NCBI GenBank assembly: GCA_020248865.1
Contig: JADCGS010000034.1
Coordinates: forward strand, 62,001 to 126,000
DNA: 64,000 bases
Reading direction: 5' to 3'
From: Burkholderiales bacterium
GTDB lineage: Bacteria > Pseudomonadota > Gammaproteobacteria > Burkholderiales > Burkholderiaceae_F
Positions 24,173 through 33,898 of this stretch are shown piece after piece (within the stretch, counting starts at the first letter, position 1; every line of letters begins with the position of its first letter). Both the position numbers and the translations under genes were made by a program. The notes beneath the pieces are model-generated. The model was not told the DNA's origin. It saw nothing but the letters and a program-made list of their open reading frames with translations, and did not search any database.

Positions 24173-25276
24173 GTGGCTGCCACCTTCGACCCCATCGCGC
24201 CGCGCCCGGCGCCGATCAAGACCGAGGGCCTGCTGCCCTGGCTGCGGTCCAATCTGTTCGGCAACTGGCAAAGCAGCGTCACTACCGTGGTGCTGCTGGG
24301 CCTGGCGCTGTGGTACTTGCCGGGCTTCCTGAACTGGGCGGTGTTCTCGGCCGTGCTGCAGCCCAACGCCGAGACCTGCTCGGCGGCGCGCGGCGTCGGC
24401 GCCTGCTGGGGCGCCATCGCCGAGAAGTACCGGCTGGTGATCTTCGGCCGCTACCCGTTCGACGAGCAGTGGCGGCCGCTCGTGGCCACCGCGATCATGG
24501 TGGCGATGCTGGTGGCCAGTTGCATGCGGCCGTTGTGGAGCAAGTGGCTGATCGTTGCCTGGGCCATGGTGCTGGCGGTGTTCTTCGTGCTCATGGGCGG
24601 CGGCTGGTTCGGCCTGACCGAAGTCGGCACCGACCTGTGGGGCGGCCTGCCGCTGACGATCATGCTGTCCACCCTGTCGATCGCGCTGGCCTTTCCGCTG
24701 GCGATCCTGGTGGCGCTGGGGCGGCGCTCCGACCTGCCGGGCATCCGTACCATCTGCACCGTGTACGTGGAGCTGATCCGCGGCGTGCCGCTGATCTCGG
24801 TGCTGTTCATGGCGAGCTTCATGTTTCCGCTGTTCATGCCGCACGGCGTGACCATCGACGTGCTGCTGCGGGTGCTGGTGGGCATCACCCTGTTTGCGGC
24901 GGCCTACATGGCCGAGGTGATCCGCGGCGGCCTGCAGGCCATCCCCAAGGGCCAGGTGGAGGCGGCGCAGTCGCTCGGCCTGACCTACTGGCAGACCCAG
25001 CGCAAGATCGTCTTGCCGCAGGCGCTGGCCATGGTGGTGCCGGGCGTGATGAACAACTTCATCTCGATCTTCAAGGACACCTCGCTCGTGACCATCGTGT
25101 CGCTGTACGAGCTGACCGGCGCCACCGGGCTGGCCTTCAACTCGGACGCCGACTGGCGGCCGTACATCATCGAGGCCTACCTCTTCATCACCGCCGTCTA
25201 TTTCGTTTTCTGCTTCGCGATGTCGCGCTACTCGCTGTGGGTCGAGCAGCAGCTCAACCGCAGCCGCACGCGATGA
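24173..25276 (+). CDS. aapM: General L-amino acid ABC transporter permease AapM
   Basis: A 367-residue partner of AapQ, starting at a GTG 3 nt behind the aapQ stop. The N-terminal part (residues 1-130) carries extra membrane helices as usual in AapM. The permease core has YVELIRGVPLISVLF and the EAA-like loop GQVEAAQSLGLTYWQTQRKI near residues 260-280, followed by IVLPQALAMVVPGVMNNFIS. The end LWVEQQLNRSRTR is charged and cytoplasmic. A hairpin of 8 bp stands between this gene and aapP. Confidence 0.95.
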   Translation: MAATFDPIAPRPAPIKTEGLLPWLRSNLFGNWQSSVTTVVLLGLALWYLPGFLNWAVFSAVLQPNAETCSAARGVGACWGAIAEKYRLVIFGRYPFDEQWRPLVATAIMVAMLVASCMRPLWSKWLIVAWAMVLAVFFVLMGGGWFGLTEVGTDLWGGLPLTIMLSTLSIALAFPLAILVALGRRSDLPGIRTICTVYVELIRGVPLISVLFMASFMFPLFMPHGVTIDVLLRVLVGITLFAAAYMAEVIRGGLQAIPKGQVEAAQSLGLTYWQTQRKIVLPQALAMVVPGVMNNFISIFKDTSLVTIVSLYELTGATGLAFNSDADWRPYIIEAYLFITAVYFVFCFAMSRYSLWVEQQLNRSRTR

Positions 25277-25315
25277 GCGTGGCGCCGAATCCTTCCCGCC
25301 TGGCTGGGGGAGCAC

Positions 25316-25338
25316 GAGGGGGCCGGCCCAGCCCCCTC
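25316..25338 (+). promoter_or_regulatory. Hairpin between aapM and aapP
   Basis: A perfect 8-bp stem GAGGGGGC / GCCCCCTC with a 7-nt loop. It is not followed by a T-run and lies in a 148-nt gap, the largest inside the transport operon after aapJ-aapQ. It may tune aapP expression or mark an extra promoter region. Confidence 0.5.
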
Positions 25339-25424
25339 GTTCTCCATGACCCGTGGGGGCGTTTGCAATCTGGGCTGCTGAGCCACGATTGCGCAGCGGT
25401 ACCGTTTGAACATGCGAGGCCTGT

Positions 25425-26189
<765 letters not shown>

Positions 26190-26695
26190 GGTGGTTCGCT
26201 TCGCGTGTGCGCGACCGCTGCGCGGTCGCACGTGCACGCGAAGCGCCAGGAAGTGAGGCTGCGGCCCGGCAGAGCCGGGTCCTCGCCTGAAGGTCGCCGC
26301 TGCCGCGATGCTCCGCAGCGACGGCCCGGCCGACCCCGCGACGCTACGCGTCGCTTGGGGCGGCCTCTCAATTGCCGCCAGCAGCCGCCTTCGTGGAGGG
26401 GTGTCATCCCCAAGAAAGCGGGGATCCAGTGTCCTTCCCACCGCCTGATCAGCGCTCGGCGCCGCGGGCGCGCTGCGGGGTGCCTCGCGCAGCGACGTCA
26501 GGCGGCGGGCGTGCCGATTCGAGTGTCGGCGGGCCTGCGCCGAAAGCACTGCAAAGCTGCGCTCGAACAGTGCGCATTACGGTCGATCGAAGCCGCTGGC
26601 CCGCAAGGCGCTCCCGCGGACCCGGTGCGCCCGCCGCCGATGGGAGCGGAACCGAGGGTCCCCGCAGCGCGCCCGTGGCGCAAGGGACTGCCCGC
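26190..26695 (+). repeat. Structured intergenic repeat, copy A
   Basis: About 500 bp without a gene that matches 28969-29490 over most of its length; one block (about 26493-26550) is identical in the two copies. It opens with a 47-nt hairpin (26198-26244; outer stem GCTTCGCGTG / CACGCGAAGC, inner stem GCGACCGC / GCGGTCGC). Further stem-loops are at 26265-26279 (CCCGGC / GCCGGG), 26293-26322 and 26338-26354 (GCGACGC / GCGTCGC), and a REP-like ATCCCC / GGGGAT hairpin near 26406-26425. Several stems differ from copy B by paired changes that keep pairing. The remaining bases to 26907 hold a 29-nt direct repeat (26661-26689, 26713-26741; one mismatch) and the promoter region of the next gene. Confidence 0.85.
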
Positions 26696-26907
26696 CGGCC
26701 GGAAGCCGCCGACCCGCAGCACGCCCGTGGCGCAAGGGACTCCGCGATCCGCAGCGCCCGCGCAGCAAGAGACCTTCGCGCCGCTGTTTCTCGCGTCACC
26801 CGCGACTGACACCAACGCAACGCCCTCGCATCACTGCGTACGCCGCAGGGTCGTTTCCCCCATAATCCGCGGCTTTGCCGTTTGCGCCGCCGCCCGGCGC
26901 GTCTTCC

Positions 26908-28968
26908 ATGTCGTCTGCTTCTGCTGCACCGGCCGCGCTCGGCCGCTCCGCGATCCTGCCCTATGCCGGCACGATCTTCCTGTCGGCCTTTCTGCTGTTT
27001 CTGGTGCAGCCGATCATCGCCAAGCAGATCCTGCCGTGGTTCGGCGGCTCGGCGGCGGTGTGGACCACCTGCCTGGTGTTTTTCCAGAGCACGCTGCTGG
27101 CCGGCTACGCCTATGCGGACCTCACGCAGCGGCTCGGCCTGAAGCGGCAGACCTACGTGCACATCGGCCTGCTCACGCTGTCGCTGCTGACCCTGCCGAT
27201 CCTGGCCAGCGAGGCGTGGAAGCCGCAGGGCGACGAGGAGCCGATCGCGCGCATATTGCTGCTGCTCACGGTCACCATCGGCCTGCCGTACTTCCTGCTG
27301 TCGACCACCACGCCGCTGCTGCAGGCCTGGTTCGTGCGGCGCTTCCACGCCGCGGTGCCGTATCGCCTGTTTGCGCTGTCCAACTTTGCCTCGCTGCTGG
27401 CGCTGCTCGGCTTCCCGGTGCTGTTCGAGCCGGTGCTCGACCTGAAGGAGCTGGGCTGGGGCTGGTCGGCGGTCTACACGCTGTTCGTCGTGCTGTGCGC
27501 GGCCACCGGCCTGGCCTCGGTACGGCTGGCGGCGCGCGCCGAGGACGAGCGGGCCAACGGCGGCAGCACCACGGAGGCGCCGCCGCCGACGCTCGGCACC
27601 CAGCTGCTGTGGCTGGCGTTGTCGGGCATGGGTTCGGTGATGTTGCTGGCCGTCAGCAACCACGTCACCCAGAACATCGCGAGCGTGCCGTTCATGTGGG
27701 TGGTGCCGCTGTCGCTGTATCTGATCACCTTCATCCTGTGCTTCGATCATCCGCGCTGGTACGTGCGCCCGCTGTTCGTGGCGCTGCTGCTGGCGCTGCT
27801 GCCTTGGATGGCGTTCAAGATCCCGTCGCTGGAGCTGAAGCTGTCGCTGGCGACCTATCTGGGCGGCCTGTTCGTCGCCTGCATGTTCTGTCACGGCGAA
27901 CTGGCGCGGCTGAAGCCCGACCCGCGTCACCTCACGCGCTTCTACCTGATGATGTCGGTCGGCGGCGCGCTCGGCGCGGTGCTGGTGGCCATCGTTGCGC
28001 CCAACACGCTCGAGGGCTACTTCGAGTTGAACATCACGCTCGGCCTGCTGGCGCTGCTGCTGGTGATGCGAACCAGCGGCCTGTGGGCGGTGGCAGCCCT
28101 CGTGGCGCTGGTGCCCACCGTCTACTTCTCCTACACCGGGGCCAAGGAGTACGCGGCGGGCATGCGCACCATGGAGCGCGACTTCTACGGCGTGGTGCGC
28201 ACGCGCGACCGCACGGTCAACGGCGTCACCTACCGCGCGATGTACCACGGCGGCATCATCCACGGCGGCCAGTTGCAGGGCGCGCAGTTCAAGAACGTGC
28301 CGAGCGACTACTTCGGCCCCGGCTCGGGCTACGGCCGTCTGTTCACGGCGCTGAACGAGCGGCGGCCGCAGCCGCGCTCGGTGGGCATCATCGGCCTGGG
28401 CGCCGGCGTGGTGGCGGCCTACGGGCGCGCCGGCGACGAGGTCGTGTTCTACGAGATCAGCCCCAAGGTCGTCGACATCGAGAAGACGGAGTTCAGCTTC
28501 CTGCGCGACACGCCGGCCAAGGTGCCGCCGGTCATCCTCGGCGACGGTCGCCTGTCGCTGGAGCGCGAGGCGCCCCGCAACTACGACGTGCTGGGCATCG
28601 ACGCCTTCTCGGGCGATTCGATCCCGATGCACCTGGTCACGCGCGAGGCGATGCAGCTTTATCTAAAGCACATCAAGCCCGACGGCGTGATCGTGTTCCA
28701 GGCCACCAACCGCTACATCGACCTCCTGCCGGTGATCGCCCGGCACGCGCGCGACCTCGGCCTGCATGCGGTGGTGGTGTCGGACTATCCCCCCTCCTCG
28801 ATCGGCGCCGACTACTGGCTGAGCTCCACCGACCAGGTGCTGGTCACGCGCGACAAGGCGCTGCTCGAGCATCCGCGCATCAGGGAGGCCGCCAGCGAGG
28901 TCCGCGACCGGCCGGACCTACCCACCTTCACGGATTCGCACCACAACCTGTTCCGAATCTTGAAGTAG
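26908..28968 (+). CDS. Membrane protein fused to a spermidine-synthase-like domain
   Basis: A protein of about 686 residues. The first 430 residues hold ten or more hydrophobic segments (YAGTIFLSAFLLFLVQPIIA is the first), of the kind annotated as fused MFS/spermidine synthase. The C-terminal third is a Rossmann-type methyltransferase-fold domain: nucleotide loop SVGIIGLGAGVVAAYG, acidic residue in VVFYEISPKVVDI, and DVLGIDAFSGDSIPMHL matching the catalytic region of polyamine synthases. Substrate is unknown. The ATG at 26908 is chosen; a TTG at 26875 would add 11 residues and no ribosome site decides. Its TAG stop is followed within 3 nt by the hairpin of repeat copy B, and copy A lies upstream. 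Confidence 0.88.
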   Translation: MSSASAAPAALGRSAILPYAGTIFLSAFLLFLVQPIIAKQILPWFGGSAAVWTTCLVFFQSTLLAGYAYADLTQRLGLKRQTYVHIGLLTLSLLTLPILASEAWKPQGDEEPIARILLLLTVTIGLPYFLLSTTTPLLQAWFVRRFHAAVPYRLFALSNFASLLALLGFPVLFEPVLDLKELGWGWSAVYTLFVVLCAATGLASVRLAARAEDERANGGSTTEAPPPTLGTQLLWLALSGMGSVMLLAVSNHVTQNIASVPFMWVVPLSLYLITFILCFDHPRWYVRPLFVALLLALLPWMAFKIPSLELKLSLATYLGGLFVACMFCHGELARLKPDPRHLTRFYLMMSVGGALGAVLVAIVAPNTLEGYFELNITLGLLALLLVMRTSGLWAVAALVALVPTVYFSYTGAKEYAAGMRTMERDFYGVVRTRDRTVNGVTYRAMYHGGIIHGGQLQGAQFKNVPSDYFGPGSGYGRLFTALNERRPQPRSVGIIGLGAGVVAAYGRAGDEVVFYEISPKVVDIEKTEFSFLRDTPAKVPPVILGDGRLSLEREAPRNYDVLGIDAFSGDSIPMHLVTREAMQLYLKHIKPDGVIVFQATNRYIDLLPVIARHARDLGLHAVVVSDYPPSSIGADYWLSSTDQVLVTRDKALLEHPRIREAASEVRDRPDLPTFTDSHHNLFRILK

Positions 28969-29490
28969 TTCGCTTCGCCTGTGTGCGACCGCTGCGCGGT
29001 CGCACGTGCACGCGAAGCGCCGGAAAGCCGGGAAGTGAGGCTGCGGGCGGGCGAAGCCCGCTCATCCCTGAAGATCGCCGCTGCCGCTCTGCTCCGCGGC
29101 GATGGCCCGGCCGAACCCGCGATGCTGCGCATCGCTTGGATCAGCCTCGCAACGGCTTGGCACCGCCGAGCTTCGTTGCTCGCTTGTCTGGGCGTCATCC
29201 CCGCGGAAGTGGGCATCCAAGTCTCTTCGAGCCTGCTGATGCAGCGCTCGGCGCCGCGGTCGTGCTGTGGGGTGCCTCGCGCAGCGACGTCAGGCGGCGG
29301 GCGTGCCGATTCGAGTGTCGGCGGGCCGGTCCGACCGCGATCGAAGCCGTGCTCGACCCACTTGAACAGCGCTTGTCGCAACCGCTGGCCCGCGAGGAGC
29401 GCCTGCGGACCCCGTGCGCCCGCCGCCGATGAGAGCGGAGTCGAGGTACCCCGCAGCGCGCCCGCGGCGCACGGGAGAAAGCGCGCCGTC
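28969..29490 (+). repeat. Structured intergenic repeat, copy B
   Basis: Second copy of the roughly 500-bp element, same orientation as copy A. The 47-nt hairpin is at 28972-29018, starting 3 nt behind the upstream TAG. Later hairpins are 29047-29061 (GCGGGC / GCCCGC), 29074-29103 (ATCGCCGC / GCGGCGAT) and 29119-29135 (GCGATGC / GCATCGC). Compared with copy A these stems show matched two-sided base changes. The region 29160-29230 has diverged most. The bases from 29490 to 29543 carry the promoter region of the glycerate kinase gene. I see no protein-coding gene in it. Confidence 0.85.
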
Positions 29491-29543
29491 GGCGCAGCGA
29501 TTGGCGGCGGTCGGCGACGGCCCACACCCGCTATCCTCACCCC

Positions 29544-30842
29544 ATGTCTGCATCGCCACCCCAGCGGCTGCTCGACAGCTTCCGCGCCGCGGTGGCTGCG
29601 GCGGATCCTTTGCGCATCGTCGGCGCGCACATGCCCCCGCGGCCGGCGGGTCGCGTGCTCGTCGTCGGTGCCGGCAAAGCTGCGGCCAGCATGGCGGCAG
29701 CGGTGGAAGCGGCCTGGCCGCAGGTCGCGCTGGATGGGCTGGTCATCACCCGCTATGGGCACGGCCTGCCAACGGCGCGCATCCGCGTCGTGGAGGCCGG
29801 CCATCCGGTGCCCGATGCAGCCGGTGCACAGGCTGCACAGGAAATCCTCGCGCGCACGCGCTCGCTGGCGACCGGCGACCTGCTGCTGGCACTGGTTTCC
29901 GGTGGCGGCTCAAGCCTGCTGTCGCTGCCCGCTGACGGTGTCGGCATGCCGGAGCTGAAAGCGGTGACGCGCGAGCTGCTGCGCTGCGGCGCGCCGATCC
30001 AGGAGATCAACGTGGTGCGCAAGCACCTGTCGTGTATCCAGGGCGGGCGGCTGGCTCTGGAGGCGACGGCCCGCGGCGCCACGGTGCTCGCGCTGGTGGT
30101 GTCCGACGTGACCGGCGATGACCCGGCCGACATCGCTTCGGGTCCCTGCGCCCCCGATCCGTCCACCTACGCCGACGCGCAGGCGATCCTGGCGCGCCAT
30201 GGCTGTGCCGTGCCGCCTTCGGTGGCACAGCACCTGGCGCGCGGCGCTGCCGGCGCAGCCGAGGAGACGCCCAAGCCCGGCGATGCGCGCCTGGGCGGCG
30301 TGCGCAACGTCGTTATCGCCACCGCTCAGCGAAGTCTGCAGGCGGCAGCTGCCGTGTTCGAGGCGGCCGGCGTGCGCGCGGTGGTGCTGGGCGATACCGT
30401 GACCGGCGAGGCGCGCGAGGTCGCCAAGGTCTATGCGGCGTTGGTGCGACAGGTGCGCCAGCATGGTGCGCCCGGCACGTCCCTCGCGCCGCCAGTGGCC
30501 CTCATCAGCGGCGGCGAGTGCACGGTCACGCTGCCGCCCGGGGCGCAAGGTCGCGGCGGCCGCTGCAGTGAGTTCCTGCTGTCGCTCGCGCTGGAGCTGC
30601 ACGGCGCGCCGGGGGTGGCGGCGCTGGCCGCCGACACCGACGGCATCGACGGCTCCGAGGACAACGCCGGAGCCTGGTGGAGCAGCGACGACGACGCGCA
30701 GACCGGCGCCGATGCAGCCGCCAAGGCGGCGCATCTGGCCCGGCACGACGCTTACGGCTGGTTTGCGGCCCGTGAGCGGCTGGTCGTGACCGGCCCGACG
30801 CGGACCAATGTCAACGACTATCGCGTGATCATGGTCCGCTGA
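29544..30842 (+). CDS. gckA: Glycerate 2-kinase (MOFRL family)
   Basis: A 432-residue cytoplasmic kinase that converts glycerate to 2-phosphoglycerate with ATP. The N-terminal Rossmann-like half holds VLVVGAGKAAASMAAAVE, the glycine-rich loop ALVSGGGSSLLSLPA near residues 113-127 and INVVRKHLSCIQGGRLA. The C-terminal MOFRL domain holds ALISGGECTVTL, GRGGRCSEFLLSLAL and ALAADTDGIDGSEDNAGAW, then GPTRTNVND near the end. Length is normal for the GckA/TtuD family. It follows repeat copy B and converges with aceE across 16 nt. Hydroxypyruvate or tartronate pathway partners are not in the window. Confidence 0.94.
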   Translation: MSASPPQRLLDSFRAAVAAADPLRIVGAHMPPRPAGRVLVVGAGKAAASMAAAVEAAWPQVALDGLVITRYGHGLPTARIRVVEAGHPVPDAAGAQAAQEILARTRSLATGDLLLALVSGGGSSLLSLPADGVGMPELKAVTRELLRCGAPIQEINVVRKHLSCIQGGRLALEATARGATVLALVVSDVTGDDPADIASGPCAPDPSTYADAQAILARHGCAVPPSVAQHLARGAAGAAEETPKPGDARLGGVRNVVIATAQRSLQAAAAVFEAAGVRAVVLGDTVTGEAREVAKVYAALVRQVRQHGAPGTSLAPPVALISGGECTVTLPPGAQGRGGRCSEFLLSLALELHGAPGVAALAADTDGIDGSEDNAGAWWSSDDDAQTGADAAAKAAHLARHDAYGWFAARERLVVTGPTRTNVNDYRVIMVR

Positions 30843-30858
30843 GACTGCCGCCTGTGGC

Positions 30859-33753
30859 TCAGCGCTCCCACGGCGGCGCAGCCTGCGCATCGAGGCCGTA
30901 CAGCGCCGCCGCGCGGCGCGCCAGCGCAGCGTCGATGGCCGACAGCGCCGCTACCGCGATCGCGTGCCGGTCGACCTCGAAGTGCCGCCGCAGGGCTACC
31001 CGCAGATCGCTGCGGCCGAAGCCGTCGGTGCCCAGCGCGATGAAGCGGTCGCGCACCCACGGGCGGATCAGGTCCGCCAGCGCACTGACGTAATCGCTCG
31101 CTGCCACCACCGGCACGCCGTTGGCGCCGAGCTGCTGCTCGACCCAGGCGCTGCCGCGCGGCTGGCCCAGGCGGCGCTGCCGCTCCAGCGCCATCGCCTC
31201 GCGTCGCAGCTCGGTGTAGCTGGTGGCCGAGTACACGTCGGCGGGGATGCCGAACTCCGCCTCCAGCAGCTCGGCCGCGGCCAGCGCCTCGCGCACGATG
31301 GTGCCGCTGCCGAGCAGCCGCACGCGGGCGGCCCCGCGGGCCGACGGCCGCAGGCAGTACAGGCCGCGCAGGATGCCCTCGGTCAGCTCGGGGCCGGACA
31401 CGACACCCGCGTCACCGGTCTGCGCCGCAGGGGAGCCGGCCGCGGCCGGATCGGCTGGATCGCCTGGATTGGCCGGATCGGCCGCAGCCGCCGGAGCAAC
31501 CGCCGCACCCCGAGCAACCGCAGCGCCCGCGGCGCCACGCCCCCCCGCCCGCATCCACGGCGCCGACGGCTGCGCGTAGCTCTCGTTCATCACCGTGACG
31601 TAATAGAAAACATCCTCCTGCGCGCCCAGCATGCGCTGCATGCCGTCGTGCACGATGGCCGCCAGCTCGTAGGCAAAGCAGGGGTCGTAGGCGCGGCAGT
31701 TGGGGTAGGTGCCGGCCACCAGATGGCTCGAGCCGTCCTGGTGCTGCAGCCCTTCGCCCGACAGCGTGGTGCGGCCGGCGGTGGCGCCGAAGAGAAAGCC
31801 GCGCGCGCGCGAGTCGGCCGCCGCCCAGATCGCATCGCCCACGCGCTGGAAGCCGAAGATCGAGTAGTAGATGTACATCGGCAGCAGGGCGATGCCGTGC
31901 GCGGCGTGGCTGGTGGCGGCGGCGGCCCAGCTCGCCAGCGCGCCGGCCTCGTTGATGCCCTCCTCGAGGATCTGGCCGTTGGCCGCCTCCCGGTAGTAGC
32001 TGACCTGGTCGGCGTCCTCCGGCTGGTACAACTGACCCACCGGCGAGTAGATGCCGATCTGGCGAAACAGGTCGGCCATGCCGAAGGTGCGCGCCTCATC
32101 GGCAATGATGGGCACGACGCGCGGCCCGACCACCTTGTCCTTCAGCAGGCCGGAGACCATGCGCACCAGCGCCATCGTGGTGCTCATCTCCTTGCCGTCG
32201 GCCTGCAGCGCAAAGCGCGCGTAGTCGGCCAGCGGCGGCGGCGCCAGCGCGGCGGCGGTGCTGGCGCGGGCCGGCAGATAGCCGCCGAGCTTGGCGCGCC
32301 GCGCGTGCAGGTACTTCATCTCGGGGCTGTCGGCCCCGGGTCGCACGAACTCGCAGGCTTCCACCTGTGCGTCCGACAGGGGCAGCGCAAAGCGGTCGCG
32401 AAACTGCATCAACTGCTGCGTGTCGAGCTTCTTCTGCTGATGCGTGGTCATGCGGCCCTGGCCGGCCGTGCCCATGCCGTAGCCCTTCTTGGTCTTGGCC
32501 AGGATCACGGTCGGCTGGCCGCGGTGGCGGCAGGCGTGCCAGTAGGCCGAGAAGATCTTCACCGGGTCGTGGCCGCCGCGGCGCAGCCGGTCGATGTCGT
32601 CGTCGGACAGGTGCGACACGAGCTGCTGCAGCTGCGGATTCTTGGCGAAGAAGTGCTCGCGGTTGAAGCGGCCGTCGGTGGCCGCCAGGGTCTGGAATTC
32701 GCCATCGACCGTCTCGTGCAGCGCGCGCAGCAGCAACTGGTGCGTGTCGCGCGCAAACAGCGGGTCCCAGTCCGAGCCCCACAGCACCTTGATGACGTTC
32801 CAGCCGGCGCCGGCAAACAGGCCCTCCAGCTCCTGGACGATCGAGCCGTTGCCGCGCACCGGGCCGTCGAGCCGCTGCAGGTTGCAGTTGACGACGAACA
32901 CCAGGTTGTCGAGTCCCTCGCGCGCCGCAATGCTCAGGCCCGCCAGCGACTCCGGCTCGTCCATCTCGCCGTCGCCGACGAAGGCCCACACCTTGCGGCC
33001 TTCGGTGGCGGCCAGGCCGCGCTGCGCCAGGTACTTCATGAAGCGCGCCTGGTAGATGGCAAACAGCGGCCCCAGCCCCATCGAGCCGGTCGGGTACTGC
33101 CAGAAGTCCTTCATCAGCCAGGGATGCGGGTAGGACGACAGGCCGCGGCCGTCGGCCTCGCGCCGGTAGTGCGCCAGTTGCTCTTCGGTCAGGCGGCCTT
33201 CGAGGAAGGCGCGCGCGTACACGCCGGGCGCGGAGTGCGGCTGGAAGTACACCAGGTCGCCGCCGCCGTCGGCGGCACCGCGGAAGAAGTGGTTGAAGCC
33301 GACCTCGAACAGGTCGGCCGCCGAGGCGTAGCTGGCAATGTGGCCGCCGAGCTCGGCGCTGGCGCGGTTGGCGCGCACCACCATCGCCAGCGCGTTCCAG
33401 CGCACCAGCGCGCTCAGGCGCGCTTCGATCTCCAGGTTGCCCGGATAGGGCGGCTGGTCGGCCAGCGTGATGGTGTTGATATACGGCGTGGCCAGCACCT
33501 GCGGCAGCGGCACCCGCCGCGCGCGCGCGTGCTGCAGCAGCTTCTTGAGCAGGAAGGTGGCGCGCTCGGGGCCGACCTGCGCGATCACCTGCTCGAGCGA
33601 CTCGAGCCACTCGGCGGTCTCCTGCGGGTCGGCATCGGTCTCGGGCAGGCGCCAGGCCGCGTAGAAGGCGGTCGCGGCGGCTGCGGCGGCTGCGGCGGCT
33701 GCCGGCGACGGCGACGGCGGCTGCGGCTGGGGGTTCAGGTCATCCGGTTTCAT
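30859..33753 (-). CDS. aceE: Pyruvate dehydrogenase E1 component, homodimeric type
   Basis: A 964-residue thiamine-diphosphate enzyme that decarboxylates pyruvate and hands the acetyl group to the lipoyl E2. The TPP/magnesium motif is VGDGEMDEPES with NLQRLDGPV downstream, and the transketolase-like second half holds EEGINEAGALASWAAAATS and DGSSHLVAGTYPNCRAYDPC. Two oddities: an Ala/Pro-rich lead (PSPSPAAAAAAAAAATAF) and an insertion of about 55 Ala/Pro/Asp/Gly-rich residues after NESYAQPSAPWM, encoded near 31390-31555, part of it a 9-bp tandem repeat. The ATG has GAGGAG 4 nt ahead. No aceF or lpd follows, so this is a solitary E1, perhaps a second copy (MdeB-like) acting with an E2 elsewhere. 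Confidence 0.92.
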   Translation of the reverse strand: MKPDDLNPQPQPPSPSPAAAAAAAAAATAFYAAWRLPETDADPQETAEWLESLEQVIAQVGPERATFLLKKLLQHARARRVPLPQVLATPYINTITLADQPPYPGNLEIEARLSALVRWNALAMVVRANRASAELGGHIASYASAADLFEVGFNHFFRGAADGGGDLVYFQPHSAPGVYARAFLEGRLTEEQLAHYRREADGRGLSSYPHPWLMKDFWQYPTGSMGLGPLFAIYQARFMKYLAQRGLAATEGRKVWAFVGDGEMDEPESLAGLSIAAREGLDNLVFVVNCNLQRLDGPVRGNGSIVQELEGLFAGAGWNVIKVLWGSDWDPLFARDTHQLLLRALHETVDGEFQTLAATDGRFNREHFFAKNPQLQQLVSHLSDDDIDRLRRGGHDPVKIFSAYWHACRHRGQPTVILAKTKKGYGMGTAGQGRMTTHQQKKLDTQQLMQFRDRFALPLSDAQVEACEFVRPGADSPEMKYLHARRAKLGGYLPARASTAAALAPPPLADYARFALQADGKEMSTTMALVRMVSGLLKDKVVGPRVVPIIADEARTFGMADLFRQIGIYSPVGQLYQPEDADQVSYYREAANGQILEEGINEAGALASWAAAATSHAAHGIALLPMYIYYSIFGFQRVGDAIWAAADSRARGFLFGATAGRTTLSGEGLQHQDGSSHLVAGTYPNCRAYDPCFAYELAAIVHDGMQRMLGAQEDVFYYVTVMNESYAQPSAPWMRAGGRGAAGAAVARGAAVAPAAAADPANPGDPADPAAAGSPAAQTGDAGVVSGPELTEGILRGLYCLRPSARGAARVRLLGSGTIVREALAAAELLEAEFGIPADVYSATSYTELRREAMALERQRRLGQPRGSAWVEQQLGANGVPVVAASDYVSALADLIRPWVRDRFIALGTDGFGRSDLRVALRRHFEVDRHAIAVAALSAIDAALARRAAALYGLDAQAAPPWER

Positions 33754-33898
33754 GGCTCCTCGCCGATGACGAACGAACGGCGCATGCGCGCCCGGCGGTC
33801 GATTAGACCAGAGCGCCGTCGGGCCGCGCCGCCTGGGGTGGCGGCGCGCGGCCGGCCGACGCGTGCCGCCGCGGCGGCGGGTGAAATAATCGGGGCCC

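Noticed and set aside
26190-26907. Intergenic repeats considered as remnants of an insertion sequence or as small genes
   Set aside because: There are no transposase fragments or target duplications that I can see; the conserved peptides in several frames follow from DNA conservation and not from coding constraint.
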